A stretch of DNA of 64,000 nucleotides, taken from NCBI GenBank assembly GCA_032622095.1, contig CP136066.1:42673835-42737834 (forward strand). Direction: 5' to 3'. The DNA is from Siphonodentalium dalli. Lineage: Eukaryota > Mollusca > Scaphopoda > Gadilida > Siphonodentaliidae. Below are positions 22,602 to 32,599 of this stretch, one piece after another (position 1 is the stretch's first letter; every line of letters begins with the position of its first letter). A model generated the notes under the pieces. It was not told the origin of the DNA. It saw nothing but the letters and a program-made list of their open reading frames with translations, and ran no database searches. Both the position numbers and the translations under genes were made by a program.

Positions 22602-23012
22602 ATGGAACCAATGGAATGGTCCGACAGAGAAGATAGATCATCACACACTAAATTGGCGAGTTTGGAGAAACGGTTCAAAAAAGCCTGCGAGCAAGTAATC
22701 TTGTTGAACAACGTTCTGGGTTCTCAACAGAAACGATATAACAAGGCAAAGGCAAGGAATATGAAGAGCTTCCGATACAATCTGAGGATGAAGATGTCGG
22801 TGGTCGAGGGCGTGAGGAACATGTATTACGAATACGCACGAATCAAAGCTCACGAGATCGCATCAACGAGGAACGAGATGACGGGGAGGTCCGGAGACGA
22901 GACCCCGAGCGTCGGAAGCGGAAGTGACGACGAGGAGGATGATAGTAACTATGATGATGATGATGAAATGGATGATGATGAAATGGATGACGACGAAGTC
23001 TTGAGCGAATGA
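22602..23012 (+). CDS. Family gene G1: CEQVI/EGVRNMY protein with acidic tail
   Basis: A 136-residue intronless gene starting at ATG 22602. The core (about residues 22-95) has KRFKKACEQVILLNN, QQKRYNKAK, FRYNLRMKMSVVEGVRNMYY and EYARIKAHEI, predicted to be two amphipathic helices. It shares these positions with G2 and copies A to F. It differs in its C-terminus: after about residue 100 comes a D/E tract (DDEEDDSNYDDDDEMDDDE). A basic helical core with an acidic tail recalls nuclear chaperone-like architecture, but that is only an analogy. It is more GC-rich than its surroundings. After the stop come a GTCCC/GGGAC hairpin (23057-23073) and a TTAAAGAGA block. Function unknown to me. Confidence 0.85.
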   Translation: MEPMEWSDREDRSSHTKLASLEKRFKKACEQVILLNNVLGSQQKRYNKAKARNMKSFRYNLRMKMSVVEGVRNMYYEYARIKAHEIASTRNEMTGRSGDETPSVGSGSDDEEDDSNYDDDDEMDDDEMDDDEVLSE

Positions 23013-23056
23013 GTCACGAGCCATGCTGCCTATACGAACCGACCCCACAAGATCCT

Positions 23057-23109
23057 GTCCCCCAAATAGGGACTCCAAATTCTTTAAAGAGAAACCTTAT
23101 AAATTGCTT
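23057..23109 (+). promoter_or_regulatory. 3' signal of G1: degenerate hairpin plus AAAGAGA block
   Basis: A 5-bp stem (GTCCC/GGGAC, 7-nt loop) 44 nt after the stop, then TCCAAAT and TTAAAGAGAAACC..ATAAATTGCT. The hairpin does not meet the histone consensus, but the AAAGAGA block and the following 'AATTGCT' are shared with G2 and copies A to F. No AATAAA is seen nearby. Confidence 0.5.
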
Positions 23110-23140
23110 ACTTAATCAAACAGGCGTGCCTGTATATATC

Positions 23141-23375
23141 CCTTTCATGACGGGAGCTGCACTGGTGCAGCATTAACTACCATGTGCCAGTTCATTCTCT
23201 TATATATGCGAGTCTCCCTATATAAGATAATGAACTGGCACACAAGATCAAGATAAATACTGTAGGCCAATGCATTCTCTTATATATGCGAGGCGCCCTA
23301 TGGGGTACTCGCATATATAAGAGATTGCACTGGCACAGGGTTTTCGCAAACAGTCAGGAATCTTCAGTTATGAAA
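23141..23375. mobile_element. CCCTTTCATGAC-family miniature element
   Basis: Ends CCCTTTCATGAC and GTTATGAAAGGG, with the same two palindromic modules as 1856-2382. The flanking TTAA is not preserved on the left. Confidence 0.7.
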
Positions 23376-23379
23376 GGGT

Positions 23380-23629
23380 TATTAATAACCTATTAATTAT
23401 GGACGAATTATACAATGATTCCGCCAATAATAGTTAATAAATTATATGCAATTCGTTTATAACAATAACGCTGTTTTCTGCCTATTTTCATATCAAATTT
23501 ATGAAAATAACTTCTTTTTTTGCCATGATTCTTTGTTATTCCGTTCTGGGTGCACCAGCAAAGTGTTTCACATAACTTTAATAAAAATAAAAATAAAAAT
23601 CAACACGACATGACAATCTATATATTGGC
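23380..23629. other. No gene recognised
   Basis: AT-rich; nothing seen. Confidence 0.4.
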
Positions 23630-23920
23630 TTTATATCTTTAAACATATTTTATTGTGAATTATTCAATTTACAAAGGGATTGGGGTACAAGTTACAGAAA
23701 CTTACAAGACACCCCTCTCCCGATACAAAGTTGAAATTACAGTATTTGTTTACAAGATGACAGAGTGTTTACAATTGTGGTGTAATACATAGAGTAACTG
23801 AAAATAAAGAAGATAAAGGTTATAATGGTAAGAGTGTGGACTGAGTGTGTTTATTGTCAACCGTCTCCCTGGATACACATGAAATGAGGACGGGCCAGGA
23901 CGTCTATTTGTTTTACTTAA

Positions 23921-24400
23921 AGGTACTCAACCCGTAAAGAGGGTCCCCATCTCAACAGATTCCAACAACAACAATCCGATCAGAGGGTCCTATATTACTA
24001 TTTCTTTGGCTTTGGGGGTAAAAAATATTTGATTCGAGTCGAGGAACCCATCAAACAAAGCTCAGAGTTATTAGATATTGATTTTTGAAAATTCTTATGT
24101 TCTCGAGATGAGTACCAATAACTGCCGTCAATTTGGTAACATGCTCGAGATTTTACGCCAAAATTATATTCAAACAGACAAGGATGGATAACTCTATGAT
24201 CAAGTCGGTAATAACAACGAATTTTTTACTGTCTTCTGGGCCAGAAACAATTCCCGATAATGAAAAATAATAGATTTCTAAAATCGATATCTAACAAATC
24301 TGAGCTTTGATGGGTGACTTCCTCGACTCGAATCAAATATTTTTGACCCCCGAAGCCATTGAAATAGTAATTGAGAGGAGTTTTATCGGGTTGAGTACCT
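23921..24400. mobile_element. TTAA-flanked miniature element (AGGTACTCAACCCG family)
   Basis: Ends AGGTACTCAACCCG / CGGGTTGAGTACCT with TTAA on both sides (23917-23920, 24401-24404). The interior repeats 'gattcgagtcgaggaaccca' in inverted form. A diverged partial relative starts at 26296. Confidence 0.85.
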
Positions 24401-24443
24401 TTAATATGTTAATTTATATATCTGATGGTATATTTTCGGGCGA

Positions 24444-25541
24444 TTAATCTTGTTTAAAGCGTGTTGTCGCAGCTATGAATGACTGAACAATGCGAAATAA
24501 TTTTATGTTTCTTTGAAAGGTTTCGTCAGGAATTCCCCTTAGCAGTTGGTTCCAGTTTGATATTCGGAAATTATGTTTCTCCAGTTTACAGTAAAGTACA
24601 TGTCTCTGTTCGTCATATAATGGACAGAAAAGAAAGAAGTGCATGCCACTTTCGTATGCGTATCCACACTGACAATCTGGACTATCGGCAATATAGTTTT
24701 CGTGCATGTCTAGTCGAAGATCGCTACATGAGTTACGTATCCTACAGTGTAGAATATTACTTTTCCGGTTTCCTGATTCAAAGTATTTGGGTGGTTTCGT
24801 GACTGGGTCAACAATATTTAAGTTTTCTTTGAAATCTTGCAGATTTTCAGCTGCAGTTACATACTTAGGGAGTTTGTTCCACTCGGTCACGGTCGAGGGA
24901 AGGAAGGATTTTTTATAGTGTTCTGTAGAACAATAATATGAGTAGAACCTATCCGGGCATCGCATGGCATACCTTGACATCTGGTATGAACGTGGCGGTA
25001 ATAAACCAGTAAGGTAGTCTGGGGCTTTATTATTTATGATTTTAAATAGCATTTGTAATTTATGTTTCTCTCTGCGGTTTTTTAGTGTAGGCCAGCCTGC
25101 TTCACACAGGACGGAACTATTTGAGCATGAACGTGTGAGACCAGTTACAATTCTGGCGGCATCGATGTGAATTCGGTCCAGTTTCTTCAGAAGATAATCA
25201 GGGGCGTTTTCCCATACGACATCAGTGTAATCTAATATTGGTAGAATATAGGCCTTGTATAGTTTATCAAGTGTTCTTCTGTCTAGCTTATATTTATATT
25301 TTCTAAGGATTGACAGCCGAGGAGTAACTCTTGTGGCGATAGACTCGATGTGCTTGTTCCAGTTTAAATTGCTTTGAATTTCAAGACCGAGATGTTTATG
25401 CGACTCGATGAGTTCCACTTTTTTGTTTTGAAAAAGGACATTTAAGGGCACATTATTGGGGGTCAGAGAGAACAGTATTGCTTTCGTTTTAATCGGATTG
25501 AAATTTACAAGCCATTTACGCGCTTTATATACTCTTGACAA
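24444..25541 (-). CDS. Reverse transcriptase C-terminal fragment (LINE ORF2)
   Basis: Remnant coding region of the LINE above. There is no true start codon; the frame opens with TTG and extends slightly further upstream. It lacks the catalytic YxDD palm motif and the endonuclease, so it cannot be an active enzyme alone. The thumb region and the C-terminal cysteine/histidine knuckle are intact, suggesting a fairly recent insertion. Confidence 0.8.
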   Translation of the reverse strand: MSRVYKARKWLVNFNPIKTKAILFSLTPNNVPLNVLFQNKKVELIESHKHLGLEIQSNLNWNKHIESIATRVTPRLSILRKYKYKLDRRTLDKLYKAYILPILDYTDVVWENAPDYLLKKLDRIHIDAARIVTGLTRSCSNSSVLCEAGWPTLKNRREKHKLQMLFKIINNKAPDYLTGLLPPRSYQMSRYAMRCPDRFYSYYCSTEHYKKSFLPSTVTEWNKLPKYVTAAENLQDFKENLNIVDPVTKPPKYFESGNRKSNILHCRIRNSCSDLRLDMHENYIADSPDCQCGYAYESGMHFFLFCPLYDEQRHVLYCKLEKHNFRISNWNQLLRGIPDETFQRNIKLFRIVQSFIAATTRFKQD

Positions 25542-25560
25542 CTTTACACCGAAGTCATGT

Positions 25561-25809
25561 TAATTTAGCGTTTTCAAATTTTTCTCACAAAATTTAAATA
25601 CACACTCTTTTTCACCATATCAGAAGGCCCCAGAGGTCATAGGTCGGGCCCCAGAGGTCATAGGTCGAGGAGTCTAGAATGGTATACCATAAGAGACCAA
25701 TTATTAATTTGCATCCGTTTCGACCGAGTCCTGCTTTTTTGGGTGGAATTTACATCCCTCATGGTGAACTCAGCCTTTATACATAATATCTTCAATGTAT
25801 CGACGAATC
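25561..25809. other. No gene; small 21-bp duplication
   Basis: 'ggccccagaggtcataggtcg' type sequence occurs twice at about 25627-25668. Nothing else recognised. Confidence 0.5.
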
Positions 25810-25813
25810 TTAA

Positions 25814-26291
25814 AGGTATTCTGTGCACTAATTCCGGCCGTTTATGGGACCATCTCTTTTTATTCTCAACAGAATATATGCAACAAATTAATGAATTTGA
25901 GCCACGTATTGCAAAAATACACTAACGTGCTATATGAACGATGCAAAGAATATTGTAATCATGCACTCATTTTTATTATAATTACAGTAATGCCCTAATT
26001 AATCGACTCCTTTAACCACATCAGAATTATGGGGAGAGCTTTCCGATGAATGGCAACAAGCCATATTTCCGACTAAATCCTGAAAAGTTACCCATTATTC
26101 TGATGTGGTTAAATTTAGAGTCGATTAATTAGGGCATTACTGTACTATGTTCTTTGCATCGTTCACAGAGCAACATATGAGTGTATTTTGCACTAATCCA
26201 TGGCTCAAATTAATTCATTTGTTGCATATATTCAGTTGAGCATAAAAGGAGATGGTCCCATAAATGGCCGGATTTAGTGTACAGTACCCAT
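25814..26291. mobile_element. TTAA-flanked miniature element with a nested MITE
   Basis: Ends AGGTATTCTGTGCAC / TGTACAGTACCCAT flanked by TTAA (25810-25813, 26292-26295). Matches 26920-27396 and 1528-1825. The 158-bp element at 25985-26142 is inserted in its middle. Confidence 0.85.
25985..26142. mobile_element. 158-bp Tc1/mariner-type MITE nested in a TTAA element
   Basis: Long inverted ends starting CAGTAATGCCCTAATTAATC, flanked by TA (25983-25984, 26143-26144). The sister elements at 1725-1740 and 27165-27175 read 'aattaccatgtt' across the site with a single TA, so insertion and target site are clear. Confidence 0.9.
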
Positions 26292-26295
26292 TTAA

Positions 26296-26530
26296 AGATA
26301 CTTAATCCGATTAAGCGCCCCTCAATAACTATTTATTTGGTTTCGGGGGTAAATTTTTTTATTTTATTCGAGTCCAGGAACCCATATATCTATCAAAGCT
26401 CGGAGTTAAAAGATATCGATTTTTAAAATATATTATTTTTCACTATCGAGACTTAATAGTGGCCCAAATAGCCACTAATCTCGGACAAAATTGATTGCGG
26501 ATGAAGATGGATAACTCTAAAATCAAGTGG
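26296..26530. mobile_element. Partial AGGTACTCAACCCG-family element
   Basis: Starts AGATACTTAATCCG directly after the TTAA that ends the previous element, and follows 23921-24400 through 'tttcgggggtaaa' and 'ggatggataactct'. The right end is lost. Confidence 0.6.
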
Positions 26531-26915
26531 CAATACGGCCACATTTCTCCCCACCCCTCTCCACCCCTCCCCATCCCCATATCTCTGTCTATCTGTCTGT
26601 CTGTCTCTATATCTCTCTCTCCCTAACGATATCTTCTTCTTTTTCCACCCCTAACTTAAAATCAGTTATATATATCCATTTCTCCTAAAGCCATTATATC
26701 CAACCCTTCCCGTCTGAACTATACCCCTCCCTCACTTATTGGGGACGGGGCATGTAGCCAAAGAGGAGAAGGTATCCTTTACCCGAAACTCGACCAATAA
26801 CACCTCAGAAGAAACAAAATCAGCTATTTGACACAGAGTAAAACAAAAATATTTTTCGTAAACTGATGGAAGAGTGAGAAATTTCCAAACCCAATATAAA
26901 TCGACGAAATCCGTA
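26531..26915. other. No gene; C/T-rich and TCTG repeat
   Basis: Cytosine-rich stretch and a (TCTG)n/(TCTA)n microsatellite near 26580-26620. Confidence 0.5.
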
Positions 26916-26919
26916 TTAA

Positions 26920-27396
26920 AGGGATACTGTACACTAAATGCGGCCATTTATGGGGCCATCTCCATTTATACTCAACAGAATATATACAACAAATGAATGG
27001 AATTGGGCCATTAATTAGTGCAAAAATATACTCGTATGCATGCTCTATAGAGCTATAAATTTTCTGTAGAATGGAGCAATACGTATACGAACTATACAAA
27101 CAACATGGTAATTATAATGAAAATGAATTTACGGCTGGAGTCATAAATTCATTTTCATTATAATTACCATGTTTTTTTGTTTGTTTTTTGTTTGGTTTGC
27201 ATCATTCATAGAGCACATGAGCATATTTTGCACCAATCCATGGCATGTAATTACCCTGTTGTTTGCATCGTTCATAGAGCACATGGTGTATATTGCACTC
27301 ATCACTGGCTCAAATTCTTTCATTTGTTGCATATGTTATGTTGAGTATAAAAGGAGATGGTCCCATAAATGGCCGGATTTAGGGAACAGTCCCCCT
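26920..27396. mobile_element. TTAA-flanked miniature element
   Basis: Ends AGGGATACTGTACAC and AACAGTCCCCCT with TTAA at 26916-26919 and 27397-27400. The interior has two inverted arms that include 'ggccatttatgg', and a small internal direct duplication of 'catcgttcatagagcacatg'. Confidence 0.85.
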
Positions 27397-27400
27397 TTAA

Positions 27401-27960
27401 ATGTATAGATGTGGATATCCTTTTCACAATCTGGGTTATCACCATACCAACGGAAAGTTAAATCCGGTATATTTCACTCCCGGGTTACAAGGCGAAGTAC
27501 TTGTTCGTATACGGCTAGACGGACGGACGGACGGACGGGGCCCTCGACCATATTCCCCGAATTAGGAGCACAATAATCAATATATAATTATGTGGTTTAC
27601 ACCGACCCACATAACATGTTATAGCCCAAGATTGGTATGTAATTACGTTTACCTCATTAATATAATTACCAATAATCGAGTTATCGAGTTATTGTCATAA
27701 ATCCACGCAATGTTTAATTTGTCATGTGACATATGCCCGACATGTTAGTTTTTGTTCTAATACTGCAGCCATGCAGTATTCAAGCACAGCTGGTCCATGT
27801 CGAAAATTAGTCGTAACACATAACGTTCGAATAACATTATTAAATTTAAATCCTTTCTATATTAAATACTCATTGATGAATAGTTATTACTTTGGAAATG
27901 ATAAGAGAATAAGTTCAACAAACTACCATAGCCCATCATTTGAGCCTCCAAATTTGGGAA
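27401..27960. other. No gene; (GGAC)n microsatellite
   Basis: A GACGGACGGACGG run at 27518-27540 next to a dispersed non-coding repeat. The frame at 27726-28052 runs into the next element and is not protein-like. Confidence 0.5.
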
Positions 27961-27968
27961 GATGGATA

Positions 27969-28374
27969 AGGGTACGTTCATACGCTGGCAAATTTGCACA
28001 GTATGGTTTGCAGGCAATTTGTCGTACAAAACAATATGGTGCCATAATATGAACGGAAACAAGCACATAAAGTGCATCTGAGCCACAGCTATAACTACGT
28101 GCGAAGTAAAATCTCTGTAGTTCCACTAGTAACGATGCTATCGGAATTTGCCTGTAAATATCATGCAAAAAATCATACAGGTATATTTGAAGGCAAATTC
28201 CAGTAGCACTGTTACAAGCGGAACTAGATAAATGTTACTGCTCATGTCTTTCGCTTTGATAAAGATGCATGACAAGTGCACGATTCCGTTCATATTCTGG
28301 CATCATGTGGTTTTCTATGACGAAATGCCTGCAAAAACATACCGTGCAAACTTGCCAGCGTATGAACGTACCCT
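27969..28374. mobile_element. MITE with long inverted ends (AGGGTACGTTCATACGCTGG)
   Basis: Both ends carry AGGGTACGTTCATACGCTGG followed by 'caa(a/g)tttgcac(a/g)gtatg', about 60 bp with few mismatches. No clear target duplication, so the superfamily is open. Confidence 0.7.
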
Positions 28375-28389
28375 AAGATATGTCGAGGT

Positions 28390-28600
28390 TTTATAACATT
28401 GACTAAGTTATAGCAATTGTTCAGCTGTTTTCAACTTTCCACACAGAAGCGGGATAAACGCTCTTTATGTTGACCATATCAGGAATAGAACAAAAAGGAA
28501 CGCTCTTTATTGTTCCGTGCAGACAGAATAAAATTTATCACTCGATTTTTCTATTTATGTGTCTTATAATAAAGGCCACACACAAGTAAATTGGGACAAA
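28390..28600 (+). repeat. Dispersed repeat R, copy 1 (twin AACGCTCTTTAT)
   Basis: 'ataaacgctctttat' (about 28453) and 'aacgctctttatt' (about 28499) with 'catatcagga' between. Same layout at 31510-31770, 35320-35580 and 59935-60060. Confidence 0.7.
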
Positions 28601-28950
28601 ATAATGGAGAAAAACTGACACAAAAAACCATTCGAGTTTTCTTTTGTATTTAGTGTATGAGAAAGTTTAGATCACCATCTGATTCAGTCTAGAACATGTT
28701 GAACTACTGTTGTCCACATAACCACTGTAGAGTCATGCTTACACTAACTTTGTATTTTTTGGGGGCATGAAAGTTGGAATGCTGTGATGTTATTTAAAGA
28801 AACACAAGACACGCGCAGTTTTTTGTTTTGTTTTGTTTTTTGTTGATAATTTTGTAACCTATGAAATTGTGCCGACACTGCTTATAGTAAAATGTTCAAC
28901 GCTACAAAGCTAGTGGCCTTCCCAGAAATAGACTTTATAAAATATATTGG
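28601..28950. other. No gene recognised
   Basis: AT-rich with a TTTTG microsatellite at 28820-28845. Confidence 0.4.
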
Positions 28951-29019
28951 TGCCGTATCTAGAGGTATCGAACCCTGAATACATTTTTGAATTCATCGGC
29001 CATCCTTTTGTTTATATAT

Positions 29020-29152
29020 CATTCAGGGGCAGCAGGAAGACGACCAACCATGGTCATGCTGCTCCTGTACAATACTTATCATATACTTGTTCCTAATTTT
29101 GTTGTTATATCATTTGTTATTGTACAAATAAAAAATAAATCAATCAAAAATA
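29020..29152 (+). mobile_element. LINE 3' end fragment with poly(A)-like tail
   Basis: 'ggggcagcaggaagacgacc' ... 'attgtacaaataaaaaataaatcaatcaaaa' looks like the 3' end of a CR1-like LINE. No ORF remains. Confidence 0.4.
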
Positions 29153-29429
29153 ATTAAAGTCTATAAAACATCGCAATTGAGAATAACATGGAAAAATAGA
29201 TCAACGTTGATCTTATATTCATTATACTCCGATAACGAAATTTCACATGTTGAAAATATTGTGATGGAAACAAAACTGTTACAGTGATTTGTCAACAATC
29301 ATTGCTAGTAAGTTAAAATAATTTAGTCTAAATATTATTTTCAGGATATTTCTCAATGCGCTGACCTTTTCCAAAGTTTACCATCAAATTTGTATTAAAC
29401 TTTGGTATCTTATTGCACCTGCTAGTCTA

Positions 29430-29830
29430 ATATATATTTTTGGAACTTCTGTCTGTCTGTCTGTGTGTGTGTATCTTATAGACTCGAAAACTGCTCGACC
29501 GATCTGACTCAAATTTGGTATGTAGTCCTACTTTGATCCCGGGAACAACATGAGCGCGTCCAATTTCACGTGCGACCGTGTCCTTGACCTTGACCTCGCT
29601 CATATACGCTGATATAGGCATGTTTCTGGACCTCAACCGATCCGACTCAAATTTGGTATGCATGTCTACTTTGATCCCGGGAACAACATGGGCGGGTCCA
29701 ATTTCACGTGCGACTGTGTTCTTGGCCTTGACCTTGCTCATATATTCTCATATAGGCATGTTTCTGGACCTCGACCGATCCGACGCAAATTTGGTATGTA
29801 GGCCTACTTTGATCCCGGAAACAATTTAAC
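29430..29830 (+). repeat. ~140-bp tandem repeat next to a TCTG run
   Basis: Three units with 'caaatttggtatg' (29510, 29648, 29791) then 'tactttgatcccgg'. A related single copy lies at 55855-55975. Confidence 0.8.
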
Positions 29831-30447
29831 GTTCGACTGTCTCCTTTTAAACTGCCTCAATTAAAAAAAAGTCAAAACGTCTATGTATTCCATATTCAAA
29901 CACGGACATACATTCAAAATGTCATTGGTACCCATTGGTACCTATTGTAAATATTGTAAATATTGTAAATATTGTATATATGTTATAGCATGTTTCGCCT
30001 TAATTGACGACTTTGCAATAAACAATCAAATCAGAAAACGCGACATAACACCCCGCTTACACCTTTTATAGTTGGAGCCGGCCTCGGCTTCCACTTTAGT
30101 GTGTCCCAATTGACACCTGTCAATATATTTGGGCTTGTTTGATGCGATTCGGTATGATTACTCTCACATAGCGCAGAGATAACAGAGAGGGTGTACTGTA
30201 TATAGTTTGCAAAACCAATGGTAATTTGATGCAGGTATTTAGGCTAACGTTTACTCAAAGTGGTAAACCGAGACCCATACGATTTTGTCTGGAATACTAA
30301 CAGCTAAATTTCTCTACGCTAATATCACCTTTGTGTGAAATAAACGCTTCCTCGGCGCTGATATATACCCCGCCATAGGAACGTATGGTAGTCACATGAT
30401 TATATACTGACTGTACTGTGGGTGTTATTGGAGGCCTGAACACAGAT
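29831..30447. other. No gene recognised
   Basis: Contains a short 'attgtaaat' run at 29942-29975. No coding signal. Confidence 0.4.
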
Positions 30448-30604
30448 ATATAAGGATTAACTGTCATGTGGACTGTTTTTATGGAGATGTAACCGTGAGG
30501 TAAGTGGTCATAACTTGTGTAAAACCCGAACATACAAGTTATGACCACTTACCTCACGGTTACATCTCCATAAAAACAGTCCACATGACAGTTAATCCTT
30601 ATAT
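30448..30604. repeat. Perfect inverted repeat, 71-bp arms, 15-nt loop
   Basis: 30448-30518 is the exact reverse complement of 30534-30604; arms include 'ggattaactgtcatgtggac' and 'ggtaagtggtcataacttgt'. Identity ends abruptly at both outer edges. No target duplication recognised. Confidence 0.95.
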
Positions 30605-31505
30605 TTATATACATTTAGCGAAAATGCCACTTTTGTAAATGTATTTAAATCGAAAAGTGTATCGTGACAAAACCAGCCCAAAATATCCCATAGCACCCTT
30701 GGCAAAAGTTAACAGGAACAATTTATCTTTATATTGAAACCCGATGATTTATTAAGTCAATCCTGCGCGAGTCCAATTATGAGGCTGCAGTTATGAGCTG
30801 TTGCGCGTTCACCGATAAATAATTGCAACTAGCCACGTGGGCGCCGACCAATCAGAATGCTGGATTTAGTGATAATCACACTTAGTATGTAAATATATTG
30901 TTTTAAAGTTTAAATAAATATAAATAAATAAAAATTGGGACTTGAAAATATCGTGATCTGTACTGCGGATATAATAATGTCATGGTTTAAAGCGTGTCGG
31001 ATGATTTTGATTATACATGTAAACACTAATAATTTGATATATAATTTATAAACGCATAACCCGTATATATAATAACAGTACCGATATTGATACACGTTTA
31101 TATAGTAATGAAAGCAACAAATTACTTTGTGTGACTTTGTGTGCTATTTGAGGCCTGCACATTATGAGTTTCTTTAACTCGAATGCTGTAAAAAAATAAA
31201 CTCTGATTTGATACGAGGCTTGTTGGATATCAGCGGTTGGGATGTTGATATCAATGAATCAGGTATATAATGCTGAAAATTTTGATGCACCACTGAGAGC
31301 TTTATACCAAAAAATGAAAATTTGATAGAAAATCTTCTGGAAAACTTTTTTGAAAAAGAATTGTAATTTATGCATTTTTTGGGCATTTTCGTGAATTTTT
31401 CACAAATATACCTCAATGTTTTGGAACCCCCATGGGGCAAGGATAATTGGAGATAGCATCAAATTGTTACCCTTTCGTGTGATACTACCCTCATCTGGGG
31501 GCCGG
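30605..31505. other. No gene recognised
   Basis: AT-rich; the 88-codon minus frame at 31174-31440 has biased composition and no family features. Confidence 0.5.
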
Positions 31506-31509
31506 TCTA

Positions 31510-31770
31510 ATATCGGATTAATTCATATGCTCTGAAAAATACTTGACATGGTCACAGCCATTTTCAATTTTTCTCACTGAGGTGAAATAAACGCTCTTTA
31601 TTCTGACATATCAGGAGTAGACTAACACGATACGCTCTTTTCTGTACCATGCCATTCAAAGTTGTGTTTATTATGACCCCAATTCGTGTCTCTTGGCACC
31701 GTGTTCAAAGTTGTGTGTTTATTATGACTTCAATGCGTCTCTCTGGAACATATAATGCCCGTAGAAAAGT
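31510..31770 (+). repeat. Dispersed repeat R, copy 2
   Basis: Matches 35320-35580 from 'ttcatatgctctgaaaaatac' to 'cttcaatgcgtctctct', including the twin motif 'aacgctctttatt' / 'tacgctctttt'. Contains an internal 'ttcaaagttgtgt(g)tttattatga' duplication. Confidence 0.8.
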
Positions 31771-32040
31771 ATTTATCGGCCTACTTCGATAGTGGGGACA
31801 ATTCAAATGTGAATATTATTAGTTGCATTTTGGAGCGCAAACCGCCTTTAAGAAAAAGAAAAAGACGTTTAACAAGCGAAACGAATTACTGTGTGCAACT
31901 TGCATGAAGCCTTCCCGAATCGCTGTAACTGGGATGTTGTGAATAAATAAAGCCAAGTCTACAAGTTTGACCCGAGACTAGAAATTGGTCCTACATGTCG
32001 CTTGATTCTTGGTAAGAAATTCAACTGGTGTTATTTCGAT

Positions 32041-32122
32041 AGCAATTTTTAAAAGTTTCTCTTTAATAAATTTGGTAGGTTCTTGGATTGTCTGAGGTTT
32101 CCATGGAAACCATCCAAGAACC
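32041..32122 (-). promoter_or_regulatory. 3' signal of G2: extended hairpin plus AAAGAGA block
   Basis: On the minus strand, 36 nt after the stop, GGTTCTTGGAT pairs with ATCCAAGAACC (11 bp); inside is the palindrome GGTTTCCATGGAAACC. Then TACCAAA and, 12 nt on, TTAAAGAGAAAC followed by TTTTAAAAATTGCTA. The last block is nearly the same as in copies A to F. The outer GGTTCTT/AAGAACC could be an ancestral histone-like stem with an enlarged loop. Confidence 0.5.
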
Positions 32123-32158
32123 CGTTGCTGTCTATCCTCGTCGGTTCTGTGTGTGACG

Positions 32159-32500
32159 TTAACTTGAACCATCGTAGGTTGATTCTATGGCGCGTTCTAT
32201 GATGCCCGTCGACTCGCCGTATAAACGCTTTCTCAGCACTGCTATATGCCCCGCCTTCAGCCTCGCGTATTCAAAATACATGTTTCTTGTCCCCTCAATA
32301 ACGGACATTCGTAGTCTCATGCTGTACCGGGACGCCCGTTTGCCTTGTTCTTTTGCTTTGTCATATCTTTTCTGTAATGACCAGAGGTAGTTATTCAGTA
32401 GTATGACTTGCTCACACGCTTTGCGAAATCGTTTCTCGACATCTGCTAACTCCGTCTTTACATCGGCTGGTTTTCTTGGGGTTACGTCAAGGCTAGACAT
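32159..32500 (-). CDS. Family gene G2: CEQVI/EGTRNMY protein
   Basis: A 113-residue intronless gene, ATG at 32500 (context gacaATGT). Core from about residue 20: VEKRFRKACEQVILLNNYLW, LQKRYDKAKEQGK, RYSMRLRMSVIEGTRNMYFE and YARLKAGHIAVLRKRL, two probable amphipathic helices rich in K and R. The C-terminus is short (ESTYDGSS), with neither the acidic tract of G1 nor the RVLVERV repeats of A to F, so it may be nearest the ancestral form. A TATAAAT lies about 90 nt upstream. Not recognised as a known family; function unknown. Confidence 0.85.
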   Translation of the reverse strand: MSSLDVTPRKPADVKTELADVEKRFRKACEQVILLNNYLWSLQKRYDKAKEQGKRASRYSMRLRMSVIEGTRNMYFEYARLKAGHIAVLRKRLYGESTGIIERAIESTYDGSS

Positions 32501-32588
32501 TGTCGTATGTTTCGTTATAGATTTCTTTGTGTGATATTGAGTGCAGCTCGATCAGTTATGGAATGGTTGCTAGCTTTCGGCAAATGCA

Positions 32589-32595
32589 ATTTATA
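32589..32595 (-). promoter_or_regulatory. TATA box (TATAAAT) of G2
   Basis: About 90 nt before the ATG, the same spacing as in copies A to F. Confidence 0.5.
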
Positions 32596-32599
32596 CTTA

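Larger units (their letters stand above)
23640..25560 (-). mobile_element. 5'-truncated LINE (non-LTR retrotransposon)
   Basis: Minus strand. The reading frame from about 25560 to 24444 is the C-terminal part of a reverse transcriptase ORF2, entered just after the palm domain: WLVNFNPIKTKAILFS, then LGLEIQSNLNWNKHI, ILPILDYTDVVWENAPDYLL, and a C-terminal knuckle CQCGYAYESGMHFFLFCPLY. This order is standard for jockey/CR1-like LINEs. About 365 codons are open to the stop at 24446-24444. Upstream the frame hits a stop near 25560, marking the 5' truncation. The 3' region is interrupted by a TTAA MITE (23921-24400) and ends near 23640. Confidence 0.85.

Noticed and set aside
23057-23073. Canonical histone stem-loop after G1
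   Set aside because: The stem is 5 bp with a 7-nt CCAAATA loop, which does not meet the histone consensus; only the downstream AAAGAGA block is counted.
27726-28168. Frames at 27.7-28.2 kb
   Set aside because: They cover the inverted end of the 27969-28374 MITE.
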